Below are positions 29,993 through 40,259 of a stretch of DNA of 64,000 bases, piece by piece. Under the pieces are notes generated by a model. That model was not told the origin of the DNA and did no database searches. It saw only the letters and a list, made by a program, of their open reading frames with translations. Both the position numbers and the translations under genes were made by a program. Every line of letters starts with the position of its first letter. The first letter of the stretch is position 1. Source of the DNA: Pseudomonas guineae. GTDB lineage: Bacteria > Pseudomonadota > Gammaproteobacteria > Pseudomonadales > Pseudomonadaceae. The stretch is taken from NCBI RefSeq assembly GCF_900113745.1, contig NZ_FOQL01000003.1, positions 124,001 to 188,000 of the forward strand, in the 5' to 3' direction.

Positions 29993-30600
29993 TGAAACAC
30001 GAAATCATTGAGAAAAATATTGGCCTGATGGCGTTGCTGATGGTTCTGGCCGTCAGCATCGGTGGCCTGACTCAAATCGTTCCGCTGTTTTTCCAGGACG
30101 TGACCAATGAGCCGGTGGAAGGCCTTAAGCCCTACACCGCGTTGCAACTGGAAGGCCGCGACGTATATATCGCTAACGGTTGTGTTGGTTGCCACTCGCA
30201 GATGATCCGTCCATTCCGTGCGGAAACCGAACGCTACGGTCACTACTCGGTAGCCGGTGAAAGCGTCTGGGATCACCCATTCCTGTGGGGTTCCAAGCGG
30301 ACCGGCCCAGACCTGGCACGTGTTGGCGGACGCTACTCGGATGAATGGCAGCGTGCGCACCTGTACAACCCGCGCAACGTGGTGCCTGAATCCAAAATGC
30401 CGGCATACCCCTTCTTGGTCGAGCACAAGCTTGACGGTAAGGACACCGCCAAAAAGATGGAAGTCATGCGTGGCTTTGGCATCCCGTATACCGATGAAGA
30501 CATCGCAGGGGCCAAGGACGCGGTGAAAGGCAAGACCGAAATGGACGCACTGGTGGCGTACCTACAGGTTCTTGGCACCTCCATCAAGAATAAGCGGTAA
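29992..30600 (+). CDS. ccoO: cbb3 oxidase subunit II (second copy)
   Basis: The protein has 202 residues, the same length as the first copy, with an N-terminal membrane anchor and CVGCH at 64-68. Differences lie mainly in residues 130-175. It forms the electron entry to the second CcoN. Confidence 0.92.
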   Translation: MKHEIIEKNIGLMALLMVLAVSIGGLTQIVPLFFQDVTNEPVEGLKPYTALQLEGRDVYIANGCVGCHSQMIRPFRAETERYGHYSVAGESVWDHPFLWGSKRTGPDLARVGGRYSDEWQRAHLYNPRNVVPESKMPAYPFLVEHKLDGKDTAKKMEVMRGFGIPYTDEDIAGAKDAVKGKTEMDALVAYLQVLGTSIKNKR

Positions 30601-30606
30601 CTCACG

Positions 30607-30807
30607 ATGCCTTCTTTCCTCACGGACGTCGGGACCATTCGCGGCATAGGCACTGCAGTGGTGTTCATTGCTTTTATTTCTGTGGTGCTCTGGGCCTACA
30701 GCAGCAAGCGTAAATCGAACTTCGATGAAGCTGCCAACCTGCCTTTTGCCGATGACCCAAAACCCGTTGATCGTGACGAGCAATCTTCCAGGAGCAATAA
30801 CCAATGA
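30607..30807 (+). CDS. ccoQ: cbb3 oxidase small subunit (second copy)
   Basis: The 66-residue protein has one membrane segment (about 10-30) and a polar tail with LPFADDPKP. It overlaps ccoP by four bases, as in the first operon. Confidence 0.85.
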   Translation: MPSFLTDVGTIRGIGTAVVFIAFISVVLWAYSSKRKSNFDEAANLPFADDPKPVDRDEQSSRSNNQ

Positions 30808-31793
30808 CCACGTTCTGGAGTTGGTACGTAACCATTCTGTCTCTGGGCACCATCTTTGCCCTGACTTGGTTGGTCTTCGGCACCCGCAAGGGCCAGCGCG
30901 AAGAAACCACCGAAGAAACCGTCGGCCACTCTTTTGACGGTATCGAAGAGTTCGACAACCCGCTGCCCAAGTGGTGGTTCATGCTGTTTGTCGGCACCAT
31001 CATCTTTGCCCTCGGCTACCTCGTGCTCTACCCGGGCTTGGGTAACTGGAAAGGTTTGTTGCCTGGCTACGAGCACCTCGATACCGAGGCCAAGACGCCC
31101 TTCGCCACTAACATCGAAATCGCTGGCGGCGCAGAGCGTAATGCGGGCTGGACCGGTGTGCACCAGTGGGAAAAAGAGATGGCCAAAGCTGATGCGCAGT
31201 ACGGCCCTATCTTCGCCAAATACGCCGCCATGCCGATCGAGCAAGTGGCTCAGGACGAGCAAGCGCTGAAAATGGGCGGCCGCCTGTTTGCGTCCAACTG
31301 CTCAGTTTGCCACGGTTCCGATGCCAAGGGTGCCTACGGCTTCCCTAACCTGACAGACAACGATTGGCTGTATGGCGGCGAGCCAGAAACCATCAAAACC
31401 ACTCTGCTGAAGGGGCGCCAGGCTGCCATGCCTGCGTGGAAGGACAGCATTGGTGAAGAAGGCATCCGCAACGTTGCCGGCTATATCCGCACCTTTTCTG
31501 GCTTGAAAAATCCAGAAAATATTGAGGTCGACCTTGCCGCAGGTCAAAACATCTTCGCGACCAATTGTGCAGTCTGTCATGGCGCTGAAGGTAAGGGCCA
31601 ACAGGCCATGGGCGCACCTAACCTGACCGACAAAGTCTGGCTCTACGGTTCCAGCTTCGCTCAAGTGCAACAAACGCTGCGCTATGGTCGCAACGGCAAG
31701 ATGCCAGCCCAGGAAGACTTCCTCGGCAATGACAAAGTGCATCTGCTAGCGGCTTACGTGTACAGCCTGTCGCAAGGTAAAACCGAGAAGTAA
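30804..31793 (+). CDS. ccoP: cbb3 oxidase subunit III, di-haem (second copy)
   Basis: The 329-residue protein has two membrane segments and two haem motifs (CSVCH and CAVCH). It carries an extra loop after the second membrane helix (around [20 protein letters not shown]) that the first copy lacks. It is the last gene of the second operon and is followed by a large GC-rich stem. Confidence 0.92.
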   Translation: MTTFWSWYVTILSLGTIFALTWLVFGTRKGQREETTEETVGHSFDGIEEFDNPLPKWWFMLFVGTIIFALGYLVLYPGLGNWKGLLPGYEHLDTEAKTPFATNIEIAGGAERNAGWTGVHQWEKEMAKADAQYGPIFAKYAAMPIEQVAQDEQALKMGGRLFASNCSVCHGSDAKGAYGFPNLTDNDWLYGGEPETIKTTLLKGRQAAMPAWKDSIGEEGIRNVAGYIRTFSGLKNPENIEVDLAAGQNIFATNCAVCHGAEGKGQQAMGAPNLTDKVWLYGSSFAQVQQTLRYGRNGKMPAQEDFLGNDKVHLLAAYVYSLSQGKTEK

Positions 31794-31801
31794 TTCTCTG
31801 G

Positions 31802-31838
31802 CCCGACAGGCGCGACCGCAGGTCGCACCTGTCGGGCA
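31802..31838. terminator. Long stem-loop after the second cco operon
   Basis: GCCCGACAGG (31802-31811) pairs with CCTGTCGGGC (31829-31838), and the inner GCGACC (31813-31818) pairs with GGTCGC (31822-31827). Only one mismatch interrupts the stem, and the loop is three bases. There is no T run, so its terminating strength is uncertain. Confidence 0.6.
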
Positions 31839-31929
31839 ATCGTCAGGCGTACCATAGCGCAAGAGCCCGTATGACTCCCACCGACACGTATCGGCAGGAG
31901 CAGCCAATCATTCGCCGTGGTACCCATTG

Positions 31930-33342
31930 ATGAGCGCACAGATCCCCGTTAAAGACGTCACCCCTGCCCAGGCCAAGGTCGAAATTGTTGACCTGTACGC
32001 CAACCGCGAGAAAATCTACACCCGCTCCTTCACCGGTATTTTCCGCAACTTGCGCATGCTCGGTGGTGCAGCCCTCTTCCTGTTGTACTTCGGCACCGTA
32101 TGGTTGACCTGGAATGGCCGTCAGGCCGTCTGGTGGAACCTGCCGGAGCGCAAGTTCCATATCTTCGGTGCCACCTACTGGCCACAGGATTTTGTCCTGC
32201 TCTCGGCTCTACTGATCATCGCTGCCTTCGGCCTGTTCTTTATCACCGTATTTGCTGGCCGCGTCTGGTGCGGTTACACCTGCCCACAGAGCGTCTTCAC
32301 CTGGGTATTCATGTGGGCGGAAAAGGTCACCGAAGGTGATCGTAATCAGCGCATGAAACTCGACAAGGCACCGATGACCTCGCAGAAGTTCTTGCGCAAG
32401 CTAGGCAAGCACGGCATCTGGGTCGGCGTGTCACTTGTTACTGCGATCACCTTTGTCGGCTACTTCACCCCAATTCGCGAGCTAATCCCTGATCTGTTCA
32501 CCCTACAAGCTGGCGGCTGGGCGTTGTTCTGGGTCGGTTTCTTTACCCTGGCTACCTATGGCAATGCCGGTTACCTGCGAGAGCAGGTGTGCATTTACAT
32601 GTGCCCCTATGCACGTTTCCAGAGCGTGATGTTCGACCAGGACACCCTGATCGTTTCCTATGACCCTCGGCGCGGCGAGCAGCGCGGTCCACGTAAGCGT
32701 GATACTGATTACAAGGCTGACGGCTTAGGCGACTGCATTGACTGCAAGATGTGCGTGCACGTCTGCCCCACCGGCATTGATATTCGCGATGGACTGCAAA
32801 TCGAATGCATCGGTTGCGCGGCTTGTATCGATGCGTGCGACAGCATCATGGACAAGATGAACTACCCGAAAGGTCTGATCAGCTACACCACCGAACACAA
32901 CCTCTCCGGACAAAAGACCCAGCTGGTACGGCCACGCCTGATTGGCTACGCCATCGCCCTGCTGGCCATGTTTTGTGTCTTTAGCTGGGCCATCGTTGAT
33001 CGCTCACTGGTGGAACTGGATGTACTCAAAGACCGTGTGCTTTACCGCGAAAACGAAGAAGGCCGGATCGAAAACGTTTACACCCTGAAGATCATGAACA
33101 AGGCCCAGCACGAAGTGACCTTCCGGATCGAAGCCGACGGCCTAGACGGCCTGGTGTATGAGGGCAAGCGTGAGATCAAAGCATTGGCTGGCGAAGTGCT
33201 CTCGCTGCCTGTGGAACTGTCCATCGAGCCGGAAAAACTGCCTTCGAGCGCCAATGAAATCAGCTTCCGCCTGCACGCGGTGGATGATCCAAGTATCCAA
33301 ACCCACGCCGCCAGCCGCTTTATCGGCCCCAGCGTACGCTGA
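31930..33342 (+). CDS. ccoG: CcoG/RdxA: polyferredoxin-like cbb3 assembly protein
   Basis: The start ATG at 31930 is preferred over the TTG codon just before it, giving 470 residues. Five to six membrane segments occupy the first 220 residues. The motif WCGYTCPQSVF and then two 4Fe-4S clusters (CIDCKMCVHVCPTG and CIGCAACIDACD) lie at about 255-310. A C-terminal periplasmic beta domain of FixG type occupies about 350-470. CcoG homologues reduce Cu2+ to Cu+ for insertion of CuB into CcoN. It is the first gene of the ccoGHIS assembly operon. Confidence 0.9.
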   Translation: MSAQIPVKDVTPAQAKVEIVDLYANREKIYTRSFTGIFRNLRMLGGAALFLLYFGTVWLTWNGRQAVWWNLPERKFHIFGATYWPQDFVLLSALLIIAAFGLFFITVFAGRVWCGYTCPQSVFTWVFMWAEKVTEGDRNQRMKLDKAPMTSQKFLRKLGKHGIWVGVSLVTAITFVGYFTPIRELIPDLFTLQAGGWALFWVGFFTLATYGNAGYLREQVCIYMCPYARFQSVMFDQDTLIVSYDPRRGEQRGPRKRDTDYKADGLGDCIDCKMCVHVCPTGIDIRDGLQIECIGCAACIDACDSIMDKMNYPKGLISYTTEHNLSGQKTQLVRPRLIGYAIALLAMFCVFSWAIVDRSLVELDVLKDRVLYRENEEGRIENVYTLKIMNKAQHEVTFRIEADGLDGLVYEGKREIKALAGEVLSLPVELSIEPEKLPSSANEISFRLHAVDDPSIQTHAASRFIGPSVR

Positions 33343-33354
33343 CCAGAGAAGATC

Positions 33355-33879
33355 ATGACCGAGCCCATAGCTGAAAAAAACGCCGAGATCATCAAGCCTT
33401 GGTACAAGCAGTTCTGGCCTTGGTTCCTGATTGGCCTGCTGGCCTATTCAGTGATTCAGGGGCTGACCCTGCTGACCATCGCCACGCGGAACCCGCCAGG
33501 GCTGATTTCTGATGACTATTACGATGTCGGCAAAGGCATCAACCAGTCGTTGGAGCGGGAGAACCATGCGATCCGCCTCAAGCTGCATGCCAGCCTGCTA
33601 CTCAACGATGACAACGGTACCGCCACCCTGCAGTTGAACGGCAACAGCCGCCCTCAGCAGTTAGTGCTCAACCTGATTTCGCCGACCCAACCGGAGCGTG
33701 ACCGCCGGGTAATCCTGCAACCTCAGGCCGACGGCAGTTACAGCGGGCAGATGATCGATCCCGTACAGGGCCGGCGCTTTATCGAACTGATCGGCCAGGA
33801 AGGCGGCAAAGACTGGCGTCTATTCGAAGAAGAAAACGTACAAAGTGGTCAGAACATCCTCCTTGGGGATGCCCAATAA
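33355..33879 (+). CDS. ccoH: FixH/CcoH family cbb3 assembly protein
   Basis: The protein has 174 residues, with one N-terminal membrane segment (about 20-42) followed by a periplasmic FixH domain ([11 protein letters not shown] and [12 protein letters not shown] patterns). It lies 12 bases after ccoG and 8 bases before ccoI. CcoH interacts with the CcoN-containing assembly intermediate. Confidence 0.85.
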   Translation: MTEPIAEKNAEIIKPWYKQFWPWFLIGLLAYSVIQGLTLLTIATRNPPGLISDDYYDVGKGINQSLERENHAIRLKLHASLLLNDDNGTATLQLNGNSRPQQLVLNLISPTQPERDRRVILQPQADGSYSGQMIDPVQGRRFIELIGQEGGKDWRLFEEENVQSGQNILLGDAQ

Positions 33880-33887
33880 GCTCAACG

Positions 33888-36287
33888 ATGACCAATCCAA
33901 CCCCCTGCTACCACTGCGGCTTGCCGGCCCCAAGCGGCGGCCGTTTCCAAATCCAGGTACTGGGTGCAACCCGTGAGATGTGCTGCCCGGGTTGCCAGGC
34001 AGTGGCCGAAGCCATCATCAGTGGCGGCCTGGAGCATTACTACACGCACCGCAGTGAAAGCGCCGCCAACCCGCAGAGCCTGCCCCAGGCCTTGCCGGAC
34101 GAACTGGCCTTATATGACCGCAGCGATGTGCAGCAGCCCTTTGTCGAGCATGACGGCGAACTCAGTGAAACCTGCCTGCTGATTGAGGGCATCAGCTGCG
34201 CGGCCTGCGGCTGGCTGATTGAAAAGCACCTGCGAGGCATCCCAGGCGTCAGCGAAGCGCATCTCAACCTCTCCAACCACCGCCTGCAGGTACGCTGGGC
34301 CGACAGCCAGTTACCACTCAGCAGCCTAATCAAGGCGCTGCGTAAGATAGGCTACGCCGCCCACCCCTGGCAGGCCGACGCGGCCGCCGAACAATTGCAA
34401 CGCGAGAACCGCCGCGCCATGCGTGAGCTGGGCGTTGCCGGCATGCTGTGGATGCAGGTAATGATGGCGACCATGGCGACCTGGCCGGAATTCAATATCG
34501 ATCTATCTCCCGAGCTGGATAAGATCCTGCGCTGGGTCAGCCTGTTTCTGACCACCCCGATTGTTTTCTACTGCTGCGGTCAATTCTTCCGTGGCGCGCT
34601 GCGCGACCTGCGCACCCGCCACCTGACCATGGATGTGTCGGTATCCCTAGCAATTGGCGGTGCCTACATCGCCGGTATCTGGTCAACCATTTCCGGCCAA
34701 GGTGAGCTGTATTTCGACGCCGTCGGCATGTTCGCCCTCTTCCTCCTGGCCGGCCGTTACCTGGAGCGCCGCGCCCGCGAGCGCACGGCCGCGGCGACCG
34801 CTCAACTGGTCAACCTGTTACCCGCATCCTGCCTGCGTTTGGATGCCCAGGGTCAGAGCCAACGCATTCTGCTCAGCGAGCTGCACGTAGGCGATCAGGT
34901 ACTGGTACCACCAGGCGCCCTACTGCCTGCTGACGGGCGCATTGTGCAAGGTCAGTCGAGTGTCGATGAGTCACTGCTGACCGGCGAATACCTGCCACTC
35001 GCACGCAACCCTGGCGATGCCGTGACCGCTGGAACCCTCAACGTTGACGGGCCGCTCACGGTCGAAGTACAGGCCCTAGGTGACGCAACTCGACTGTCGG
35101 CCATCGTTCGCTTGCTGGAACGCGCACAGAACGACAAACCACGCCTCGCAGTGCTGGCCGATCAGGTCGCGCAGTGGTTCCTGCTGATTGTGTTGGTGGT
35201 TGCCGCCTTAGTCGGCTTGGTCTGGTGGCAGCTCGATCCATCACGCGCCTTCTGGATTGTCCTCGCCCTACTGGTCGCCACCTGCCCTTGCGCCCTCGCA
35301 CTGGCAACGCCCACCGCACTGACTGCTGCCACTGGCTCGCTACACAAGTTGGGCATGTTGCTGACCCGTGGCCATGTACTTGAAGGCCTTAATCAGATCG
35401 ACACTTTGGTGCTGGATAAGACCGGCACCCTGACTGAAGGTCGCCTGACACTTAGCGCCATCCATCCTCTGCGCGAACTAGATGCAGACAGCTGTCTGGC
35501 CCTGGCTGCAGCGTTAGAAAATCGTTCAGAACATCCGATTGCTCGCGCTTTCGGCCAGGCCCCCGAAGCGGCTGAGCAAGTCGACAGCCATCCAGGTCTC
35601 GGTTTGCAGGGCCGTGTCGGGGAGCGTTTATTGCGTATCGGTCAGGCGGACTTCGTCTGCGTACTGAGCGCTCATGCCGTCCCCGCGATTACCGGTGAGC
35701 ACGGTCAATGGCTGCTGCTCGGCGACGAGCATGGGCCGCTGGCCTGGTTTGTGCTCGATGACCGCCTGCGTGACGATGCACCGCAATTAATCGCCATGGC
35801 CAAAACCAAGGGCTGGCAGATTATGCTGCTGTCCGGCGACAGCTCGCCCATGGTCGCCGAAGTGGCGCGTCAACTGGGTATCGATGATGCACGTGGCGGA
35901 CTAACGCCCGATGCCAAACTGACCGAACTGAAACGGCTGCACAGTCAGGGCCGCCGAGTCTTGATGCTGGGTGACGGGGTCAATGATGTGCCCGTCCTGG
36001 CCGCTGCCGACATCAGCGTGGCCATGGGCAGCGCCACCGACCTGGCGAAAACCAGCGCCGATGCAGTACTGCTCTCCAACCGGCTGAGCAGCCTGGTGCA
36101 GGCGCTACACATGGCGCAAAGAACCCGCAGGGTGATCATCGAAAATCTCGCTTGGGCCAGTCTGTACAATGGCCTGGTGCTGCCCTTCGCCGCCATCGGC
36201 TGGATTACCCCGATCTGGGCCGCGCTGGGCATGTCGGTCAGCTCACTGCTGGTCGTCCTTAATGCCTTAAGGCTGACGCGCCCTTAG
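33888..36287 (+). CDS. ccoI: CcoI/FixI: copper P1B-ATPase for cbb3 assembly
   Basis: The protein has 799 residues. The N-terminus has a Cys-rich segment (CYHCGLPAP then CCPGCQAVAEAI) and an HMA-like motif ISCAACGWL. The ion-path motif is CPC at 466-468, the phosphorylation motif [10 protein letters not shown], and GDGVNDVPVLAAAD is in the hinge. This subfamily exports copper to the periplasm slowly, for CuB insertion into cbb3 oxidase, and does not confer resistance. It differs from the resistance ATPase at 13545, which has the YHS and CPMHP front end. Confidence 0.9.
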   Translation: MTNPTPCYHCGLPAPSGGRFQIQVLGATREMCCPGCQAVAEAIISGGLEHYYTHRSESAANPQSLPQALPDELALYDRSDVQQPFVEHDGELSETCLLIEGISCAACGWLIEKHLRGIPGVSEAHLNLSNHRLQVRWADSQLPLSSLIKALRKIGYAAHPWQADAAAEQLQRENRRAMRELGVAGMLWMQVMMATMATWPEFNIDLSPELDKILRWVSLFLTTPIVFYCCGQFFRGALRDLRTRHLTMDVSVSLAIGGAYIAGIWSTISGQGELYFDAVGMFALFLLAGRYLERRARERTAAATAQLVNLLPASCLRLDAQGQSQRILLSELHVGDQVLVPPGALLPADGRIVQGQSSVDESLLTGEYLPLARNPGDAVTAGTLNVDGPLTVEVQALGDATRLSAIVRLLERAQNDKPRLAVLADQVAQWFLLIVLVVAALVGLVWWQLDPSRAFWIVLALLVATCPCALALATPTALTAATGSLHKLGMLLTRGHVLEGLNQIDTLVLDKTGTLTEGRLTLSAIHPLRELDADSCLALAAALENRSEHPIARAFGQAPEAAEQVDSHPGLGLQGRVGERLLRIGQADFVCVLSAHAVPAITGEHGQWLLLGDEHGPLAWFVLDDRLRDDAPQLIAMAKTKGWQIMLLSGDSSPMVAEVARQLGIDDARGGLTPDAKLTELKRLHSQGRRVLMLGDGVNDVPVLAAADISVAMGSATDLAKTSADAVLLSNRLSSLVQALHMAQRTRRVIIENLAWASLYNGLVLPFAAIGWITPIWAALGMSVSSLLVVLNALRLTRP

Positions 36288-36326
36288 GGTGGTTCACGCC
36301 TCACCCAAGCCGTACCTGGAGACCTT

Positions 36327-36545
36327 ATGCCCGCCCTCTATATCCTGATTCCGGTCGCAATTGCGTTAGTAGGCTTTGCCATCTGGCTGTTCTTTTGGGC
36401 GGTAGACAGCGGCCAGTACGACGACCTCGACGGCCCGGCACACAGCATTCTGTTCGACGACGAAGACCCTAAGCACAAAGCAGCTGTTACCCAAGTCCAG
36501 CAGCAAGACGCGGAGAAAGAACCGCAGGTACCTCCACGTGCTTGA
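36327..36545 (+). CDS. ccoS: CcoS: small cbb3 maturation protein
   Basis: The 72-residue protein has one membrane segment (about 4-26, ending in FFWAVDSGQYDDLDGPA, the family signature) and a polar tail. CcoS is needed for cofactor insertion into CcoN. Its end overlaps the start of the next gene by eight bases. Confidence 0.87.
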   Translation: MPALYILIPVAIALVGFAIWLFFWAVDSGQYDDLDGPAHSILFDDEDPKHKAAVTQVQQQDAEKEPQVPPRA

Positions 36546-37221
36546 ACTGCTACCGCTGCTGGTCTCGGCCATGATCCTCGGCCTGCTCGGTGGCGGCCAT
36601 TGCTTAGGGATGTGCGGCGGCCTCATGAGCGCCCTCACCTTGGCCATTCCGCCCGAGCAACGCGCACGGCGCTTTCAGCTGCTACTGGCCTACAACCTAG
36701 GGCGTATTTTCAGCTATAGCCTGGCTGGTCTATTACTCGGTCTGGCCGGCTGGGTAGTAGCCGGCAGCCCCCTGGTTACCAGCCTACGCGTTGTTGCCGC
36801 ACTGCTGCTGATTGCCATGGGCCTTTACCTTGCCGGCTGGTGGAGCGGCCTGACCCGTATCGAAGCACTCGGTCGTGGCATATGGCGCTACATCCAACCC
36901 CTAACCCGACGTTTTATGCCGGTCACCAGCCTGCCCCGCGCGTTAGTACTGGGTAGCCTGTGGGGCTGGCTACCCTGCGGCTTGGTTTACAGCACCCTGT
37001 TATGGGCCGCGAGCCAGGGCAACGCGCTCGACAGCGCCGCACTGATGCTAGCCTTCGGTTTGGGCACCTTGCCAGTTCTACTGACCACCGGCCTAGCCGC
37101 CGAACGTCTAACGGCCCTGCTGCGCAAGCGAGGCATCCGCATGGCCGGCGGTATTTTGGTTATCTTGTTCGGCCTGTGGACCCTGCCCGGCCCGCACCAA
37201 CACTGGCTAATGGGCCACTGA
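36538..37221 (+). CDS. TauE/SafE-like (DsbD_2 type) membrane protein
   Basis: The 227-residue protein has six to seven hydrophobic segments. It includes the conserved front GLLGGGHCLGMCGG (two Cys and one His) and PCGLVYSTLLWA, as in the sulfite exporter TauE/SafE-like or UreH-type family regularly found between ccoS and hemN. The start is a GTG inside the end of ccoS. The conserved C/H/M residues suggest metal handling for oxidase assembly, an inference from context rather than a proven role. Confidence 0.78.
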   Translation: MLELLPLLVSAMILGLLGGGHCLGMCGGLMSALTLAIPPEQRARRFQLLLAYNLGRIFSYSLAGLLLGLAGWVVAGSPLVTSLRVVAALLLIAMGLYLAGWWSGLTRIEALGRGIWRYIQPLTRRFMPVTSLPRALVLGSLWGWLPCGLVYSTLLWAASQGNALDSAALMLAFGLGTLPVLLTTGLAAERLTALLRKRGIRMAGGILVILFGLWTLPGPHQHWLMGH

Positions 37222-37249
37222 TCGGCAATCGACCAAAGCACGCAGCCGC

Positions 37250-37263
37250 TTGATACAGGTCAA
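37250..37263. promoter_or_regulatory. ANR/FNR box upstream of hemN
   Basis: TTGATACAGGTCAA is a near-perfect FNR-type dyad (TTGAT-N4-GTCAA). A -10-like TTAGAC stands at about 37285-37290, which puts the expected start about 41 bases after the box centre. That is the class II activation geometry. The anr gene lies immediately downstream of hemN. Confidence 0.85.
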
Positions 37264-37325
37264 AACACCCCCAACGTGTCGCACTTAGACTCCCCGGTAT
37301 TGAAAGCCAAACCGGGAATACCCGC

Positions 37326-38708
37326 ATGCTCAACGCTATCCAGTGGGACAGCAATCTGATCAGTCGCTACGACCAGGCCGGACCGCGCTACACCTCCTAC
37401 CCGACTGCCGTGCAATTCCATGAGCGCGTCAGCCAGTTCGATCTGCTGCACGCCCTGCGTGATAGCCGCAAAGCCTTGCGCCCGCTGTCACTGTATGTGC
37501 ACATCCCGTTCTGCGCGCACATTTGCTACTACTGCGCCTGTAACAAGGTGATCACCAAGGATCGCGGGCGCGCTCAGCCTTACCTGGAAAAGCTCGAACG
37601 CGAAGTCGAGATCATCAGCCGTCATCTCGACCAAAAACAAAAGGTTGAACAGCTGCACTTCGGCGGCGGCACGCCGACTTTTCTTAGTCACGATGAACTG
37701 CGCCATCTGATGACTCACTTGCGCCAGCATTTCAATCTGCTCGATGACGATTCTGGTGATTACAGCATTGAGATCGACCCGCGTGAAGCGGATTGGTCGA
37801 CCATGGGCCTGCTCCGTGAATTGGGCTTTAACCGCGTCAGCCTAGGCGTGCAAGACCTCGACCCGGCCGTACAGCGAGCAGTCAATCGCCTACAGACTCT
37901 GGAAGAAACCCGCGCCATCATCGAAGCCGCGCGCACCCTACAGTTCCGCTCGGTAAATATCGATCTGATTTACGGTCTACCGCTGCAAACGCCAGAACGC
38001 TTCGCCCGCACGGTGGACGAAATCATAGCCCTGCAACCCGATCGCCTATCGCTATTCAACTACGCCCACTTGCCCGAACGCTTTATGCCGCAGCGGCGCA
38101 TCAACACCAGCGACCTGCCCAGCCCAGGCGACAAGCTGGCTATGCTGCAGGCCAGCATCGAGCAACTTAACGCCGCCGGTTACCGCTATATCGGTATGGA
38201 TCATTTCGCTCTGCCCGATGACGAACTGGCCAGCGCTCAGGAAGATGGCAGCTTGCAACGTAACTTCCAGGGCTATACCACCCACGGCCATTGCGACCTG
38301 ATTGGCCTAGGCGTGTCATCGATCAGCCAAATTGGCGACCTCTATTGCCAGAACAGCAGCGACCTGAGCAAGTACCAAGACAGCCTCGGCCATAGCGAGC
38401 TGGCTACCCTGCGTGGCCTGCACTGCGATGCCGACGACCGCCTACGGCGTGCGGTGATCCAGCAGCTGATCTGTCATTTCCAGCTGCGCTTTGCCGATAT
38501 CGAGCAGGTCTATGCCATCGACTTTCGCAGTTACTTTGCCGAGATCTGGCCGCCACTCCAGCAGATGGCCAGTGATGGCCTGATTGAGTTGAGCGCCCAA
38601 GGCATCGACGTGCAGCCCGCCGGTCGTCTAATGGTGCGCTCGTTGTGCATGCTATTTGATCGCTACATGGGTGATGTCAGCCGGCAACGTTTTTCCCGGG
38701 TGATCTAA
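37326..38708 (+). CDS. hemN: Oxygen-independent coproporphyrinogen III oxidase
   Basis: The 460-residue radical SAM enzyme has cluster ligands C63, C67 and C70 (HIPFCAHICYYCAC). C72 follows, aligned with the C62/C66/C69/C71 set of E. coli HemN. GGGTPTFL and the HemN C-terminal domain (about 370-455) are present. It converts coproporphyrinogen III to protoporphyrinogen IX without oxygen, supplying haem for the cbb3 oxidases. An ANR box lies 63 bases upstream of the start. Confidence 0.94.
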   Translation: MLNAIQWDSNLISRYDQAGPRYTSYPTAVQFHERVSQFDLLHALRDSRKALRPLSLYVHIPFCAHICYYCACNKVITKDRGRAQPYLEKLEREVEIISRHLDQKQKVEQLHFGGGTPTFLSHDELRHLMTHLRQHFNLLDDDSGDYSIEIDPREADWSTMGLLRELGFNRVSLGVQDLDPAVQRAVNRLQTLEETRAIIEAARTLQFRSVNIDLIYGLPLQTPERFARTVDEIIALQPDRLSLFNYAHLPERFMPQRRINTSDLPSPGDKLAMLQASIEQLNAAGYRYIGMDHFALPDDELASAQEDGSLQRNFQGYTTHGHCDLIGLGVSSISQIGDLYCQNSSDLSKYQDSLGHSELATLRGLHCDADDRLRRAVIQQLICHFQLRFADIEQVYAIDFRSYFAEIWPPLQQMASDGLIELSAQGIDVQPAGRLMVRSLCMLFDRYMGDVSRQRFSRVI

Positions 38709-38716
38709 CCTTTAAC

Positions 38717-38736
38717 GGTGCGGACGCTGTCGCACC
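38717..38736 (+). terminator. Hairpin after hemN
   Basis: GGTGCG (38717-38722) pairs with CGCACC (38731-38736) across an eight-base loop, directly behind the hemN stop. There is no T run, so it is at best a weak terminator. Confidence 0.4.
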
Positions 38737-38849
38737 CGGATAACCCCTCAAGATTTTGGAGATTCTCTTAAGACTTGCGTCCTAGTGGCCCTGCAATGCG
38801 CCCTGCTGTAACCTTACGGCTATTGTGTGTTTATCCAGGATCACCCGTG

Positions 38850-39584
38850 ATGTCCGAAAGCATCAAGTTGCACGCACCCCATCAAGCGCATTGCAAGGAT
38901 TGCAGCCTGTCGAGCTTGTGCCTGCCACTCTCGCTGAACATGGAGGACATGGACGCTCTCGACGACATCGTCAAACGCGGTCGACCACTGAAAAAGGGCG
39001 AGTTTCTGTTCCGCCAGGGCGACACCTTCAGTTCGGTGTTCGCCGTGCGCTCCGGCACGCTTAAAACATTCAGCCTGAGCGACGGCGGCGATGAGCAGAT
39101 CACCGGCTTTCATCTGCCCAGCGAACTGGTCGGCTTGTCGGGCATGGACAGTGAAGCCTACCCCGTCTCGGCTGTGGCGCTAGAGACCACCTCGGTGTGT
39201 GAAATCCCCTTCGAGCGTCTCGACGAGTTGTCGGTACAACTGCCGCAACTGCGCCGCCAGCTGATGCGCGTTATGAGCCGAGAGATCCGCGACGATCAGC
39301 AGATGATGTTGCTGCTGTCGAAGAAAACTGCCGATGAACGCATCGCCACCTTCTTGGTTAACCTCTCAGCACGCTTCCGCGCACGCGGCTTCTCGGCCAA
39401 TCAGTTTCGCCTGGCCATGTCGCGTAACGAAATTGGCAACTATTTAGGTCTTGCGGTCGAAACCGTATCGCGGGTTTTCACCCGCTTCCAACAGAACAAG
39501 CTGCTTGAAGCCGAAGGCAAAGAAGTACAGATCCTCGACCCCATCGAACTGTGCGCCCTGGCCGGCGGTAATCTCGACGGCTGA
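38850..39584 (+). CDS. anr: ANR: oxygen-sensing Crp/Fnr regulator
   Basis: The start at 38850 ([15 protein letters not shown]) gives 244 residues. The four cluster cysteines C15, C18, C24 and C117 match E. coli FNR C20, C23, C29 and C122 with a constant offset of five. A cyclic nucleotide-binding-like fold is followed by an HTH with the recognition helix region ETVSR (about 205-225). With its 4Fe-4S cluster intact at low oxygen it activates promoters with TTGAT-N4-ATCAA boxes, here most clearly hemN. The open frame upstream of 38850 is not coding-like. Confidence 0.95.
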   Translation: MSESIKLHAPHQAHCKDCSLSSLCLPLSLNMEDMDALDDIVKRGRPLKKGEFLFRQGDTFSSVFAVRSGTLKTFSLSDGGDEQITGFHLPSELVGLSGMDSEAYPVSAVALETTSVCEIPFERLDELSVQLPQLRRQLMRVMSREIRDDQQMMLLLSKKTADERIATFLVNLSARFRARGFSANQFRLAMSRNEIGNYLGLAVETVSRVFTRFQQNKLLEAEGKEVQILDPIELCALAGGNLDG

Positions 39585-39612
39585 CAGAACCGCCCAGCGC
39601 AGGACCAAACAC

Positions 39613-40161
39613 ATGACCTTCGACGAATTCAGCATCAAAACACTGATCCGCCCGGTGGTGGACTTCCCCAAGCCAGGGGTGATCTTTCGCGATATAACGC
39701 CGCTTTTTCAGTCGCCACGTGCCTTGCGCATGGTTGCTGACAGTTTTATTCAGCGTTACGTTGAAGCAGACTTCAGCCACATCGGAGCCATGGATGCACG
39801 CGGCTTTCTGATTGGCTCGATCATCGCTTATGAGCTGAACAAGCCGCTGGTTCTGTTTCGCAAGGAAGGTAAACTACCCGCCGACGTACTCAGCGAGAGC
39901 TATAAAACCGAATACGGTGAAGCCAAGCTTGAAGTGCATGCCGACAGCCTTTGCGAAGGCGACAAAGTGCTTATTTTCGATGACCTGATCGCCACCGGCG
40001 GTACCCTGCTCGCGGCCGTACAATTAGTCCGGCGCATGGGCGCAAGCATCATCGAGGCGGCAGCAATCATCGATCTACCCGAGCTTGGTGGCTCGCAGAA
40101 GCTGCAGGACAGTGGCATCCCAACGTTCGCGTTGACCTGCTTCGCCCTAAACGATCAGTAA
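39613..40161 (+). CDS. apt: Adenine phosphoribosyltransferase
   Basis: The protein has 182 residues from the ATG at 39613 ([15 protein letters not shown]). The PRPP-binding motif [13 protein letters not shown] is at about 122-134, and the family signature [15 protein letters not shown] lies near the N-terminus. It salvages adenine to AMP. It lies directly after anr, as in other pseudomonads, and ends before a strong terminator. Confidence 0.94.
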   Translation: MTFDEFSIKTLIRPVVDFPKPGVIFRDITPLFQSPRALRMVADSFIQRYVEADFSHIGAMDARGFLIGSIIAYELNKPLVLFRKEGKLPADVLSESYKTEYGEAKLEVHADSLCEGDKVLIFDDLIATGGTLLAAVQLVRRMGASIIEAAAIIDLPELGGSQKLQDSGIPTFALTCFALNDQ

Positions 40162-40173
40162 TCGTCATACAGA

Positions 40174-40200
40174 CAAACGCCCGCTTTTTGCGGGCGTTTG
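40174..40200. terminator. Terminator after apt
   Basis: CAAACGCCCGC (40174-40184) and GCGGGCGTTTG (40190-40200) form a perfect 11-bp stem around a T5 loop. The A/T-rich lower stem makes it work in either direction, serving apt and probably the convergent antiporter gene. Confidence 0.85.
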
Positions 40201-40259
40201 CGTTTCTCAGCAGGCGTATCCGTGGCCTTCTCACCTCACGTAGGCTGAGATCAAGGCCT

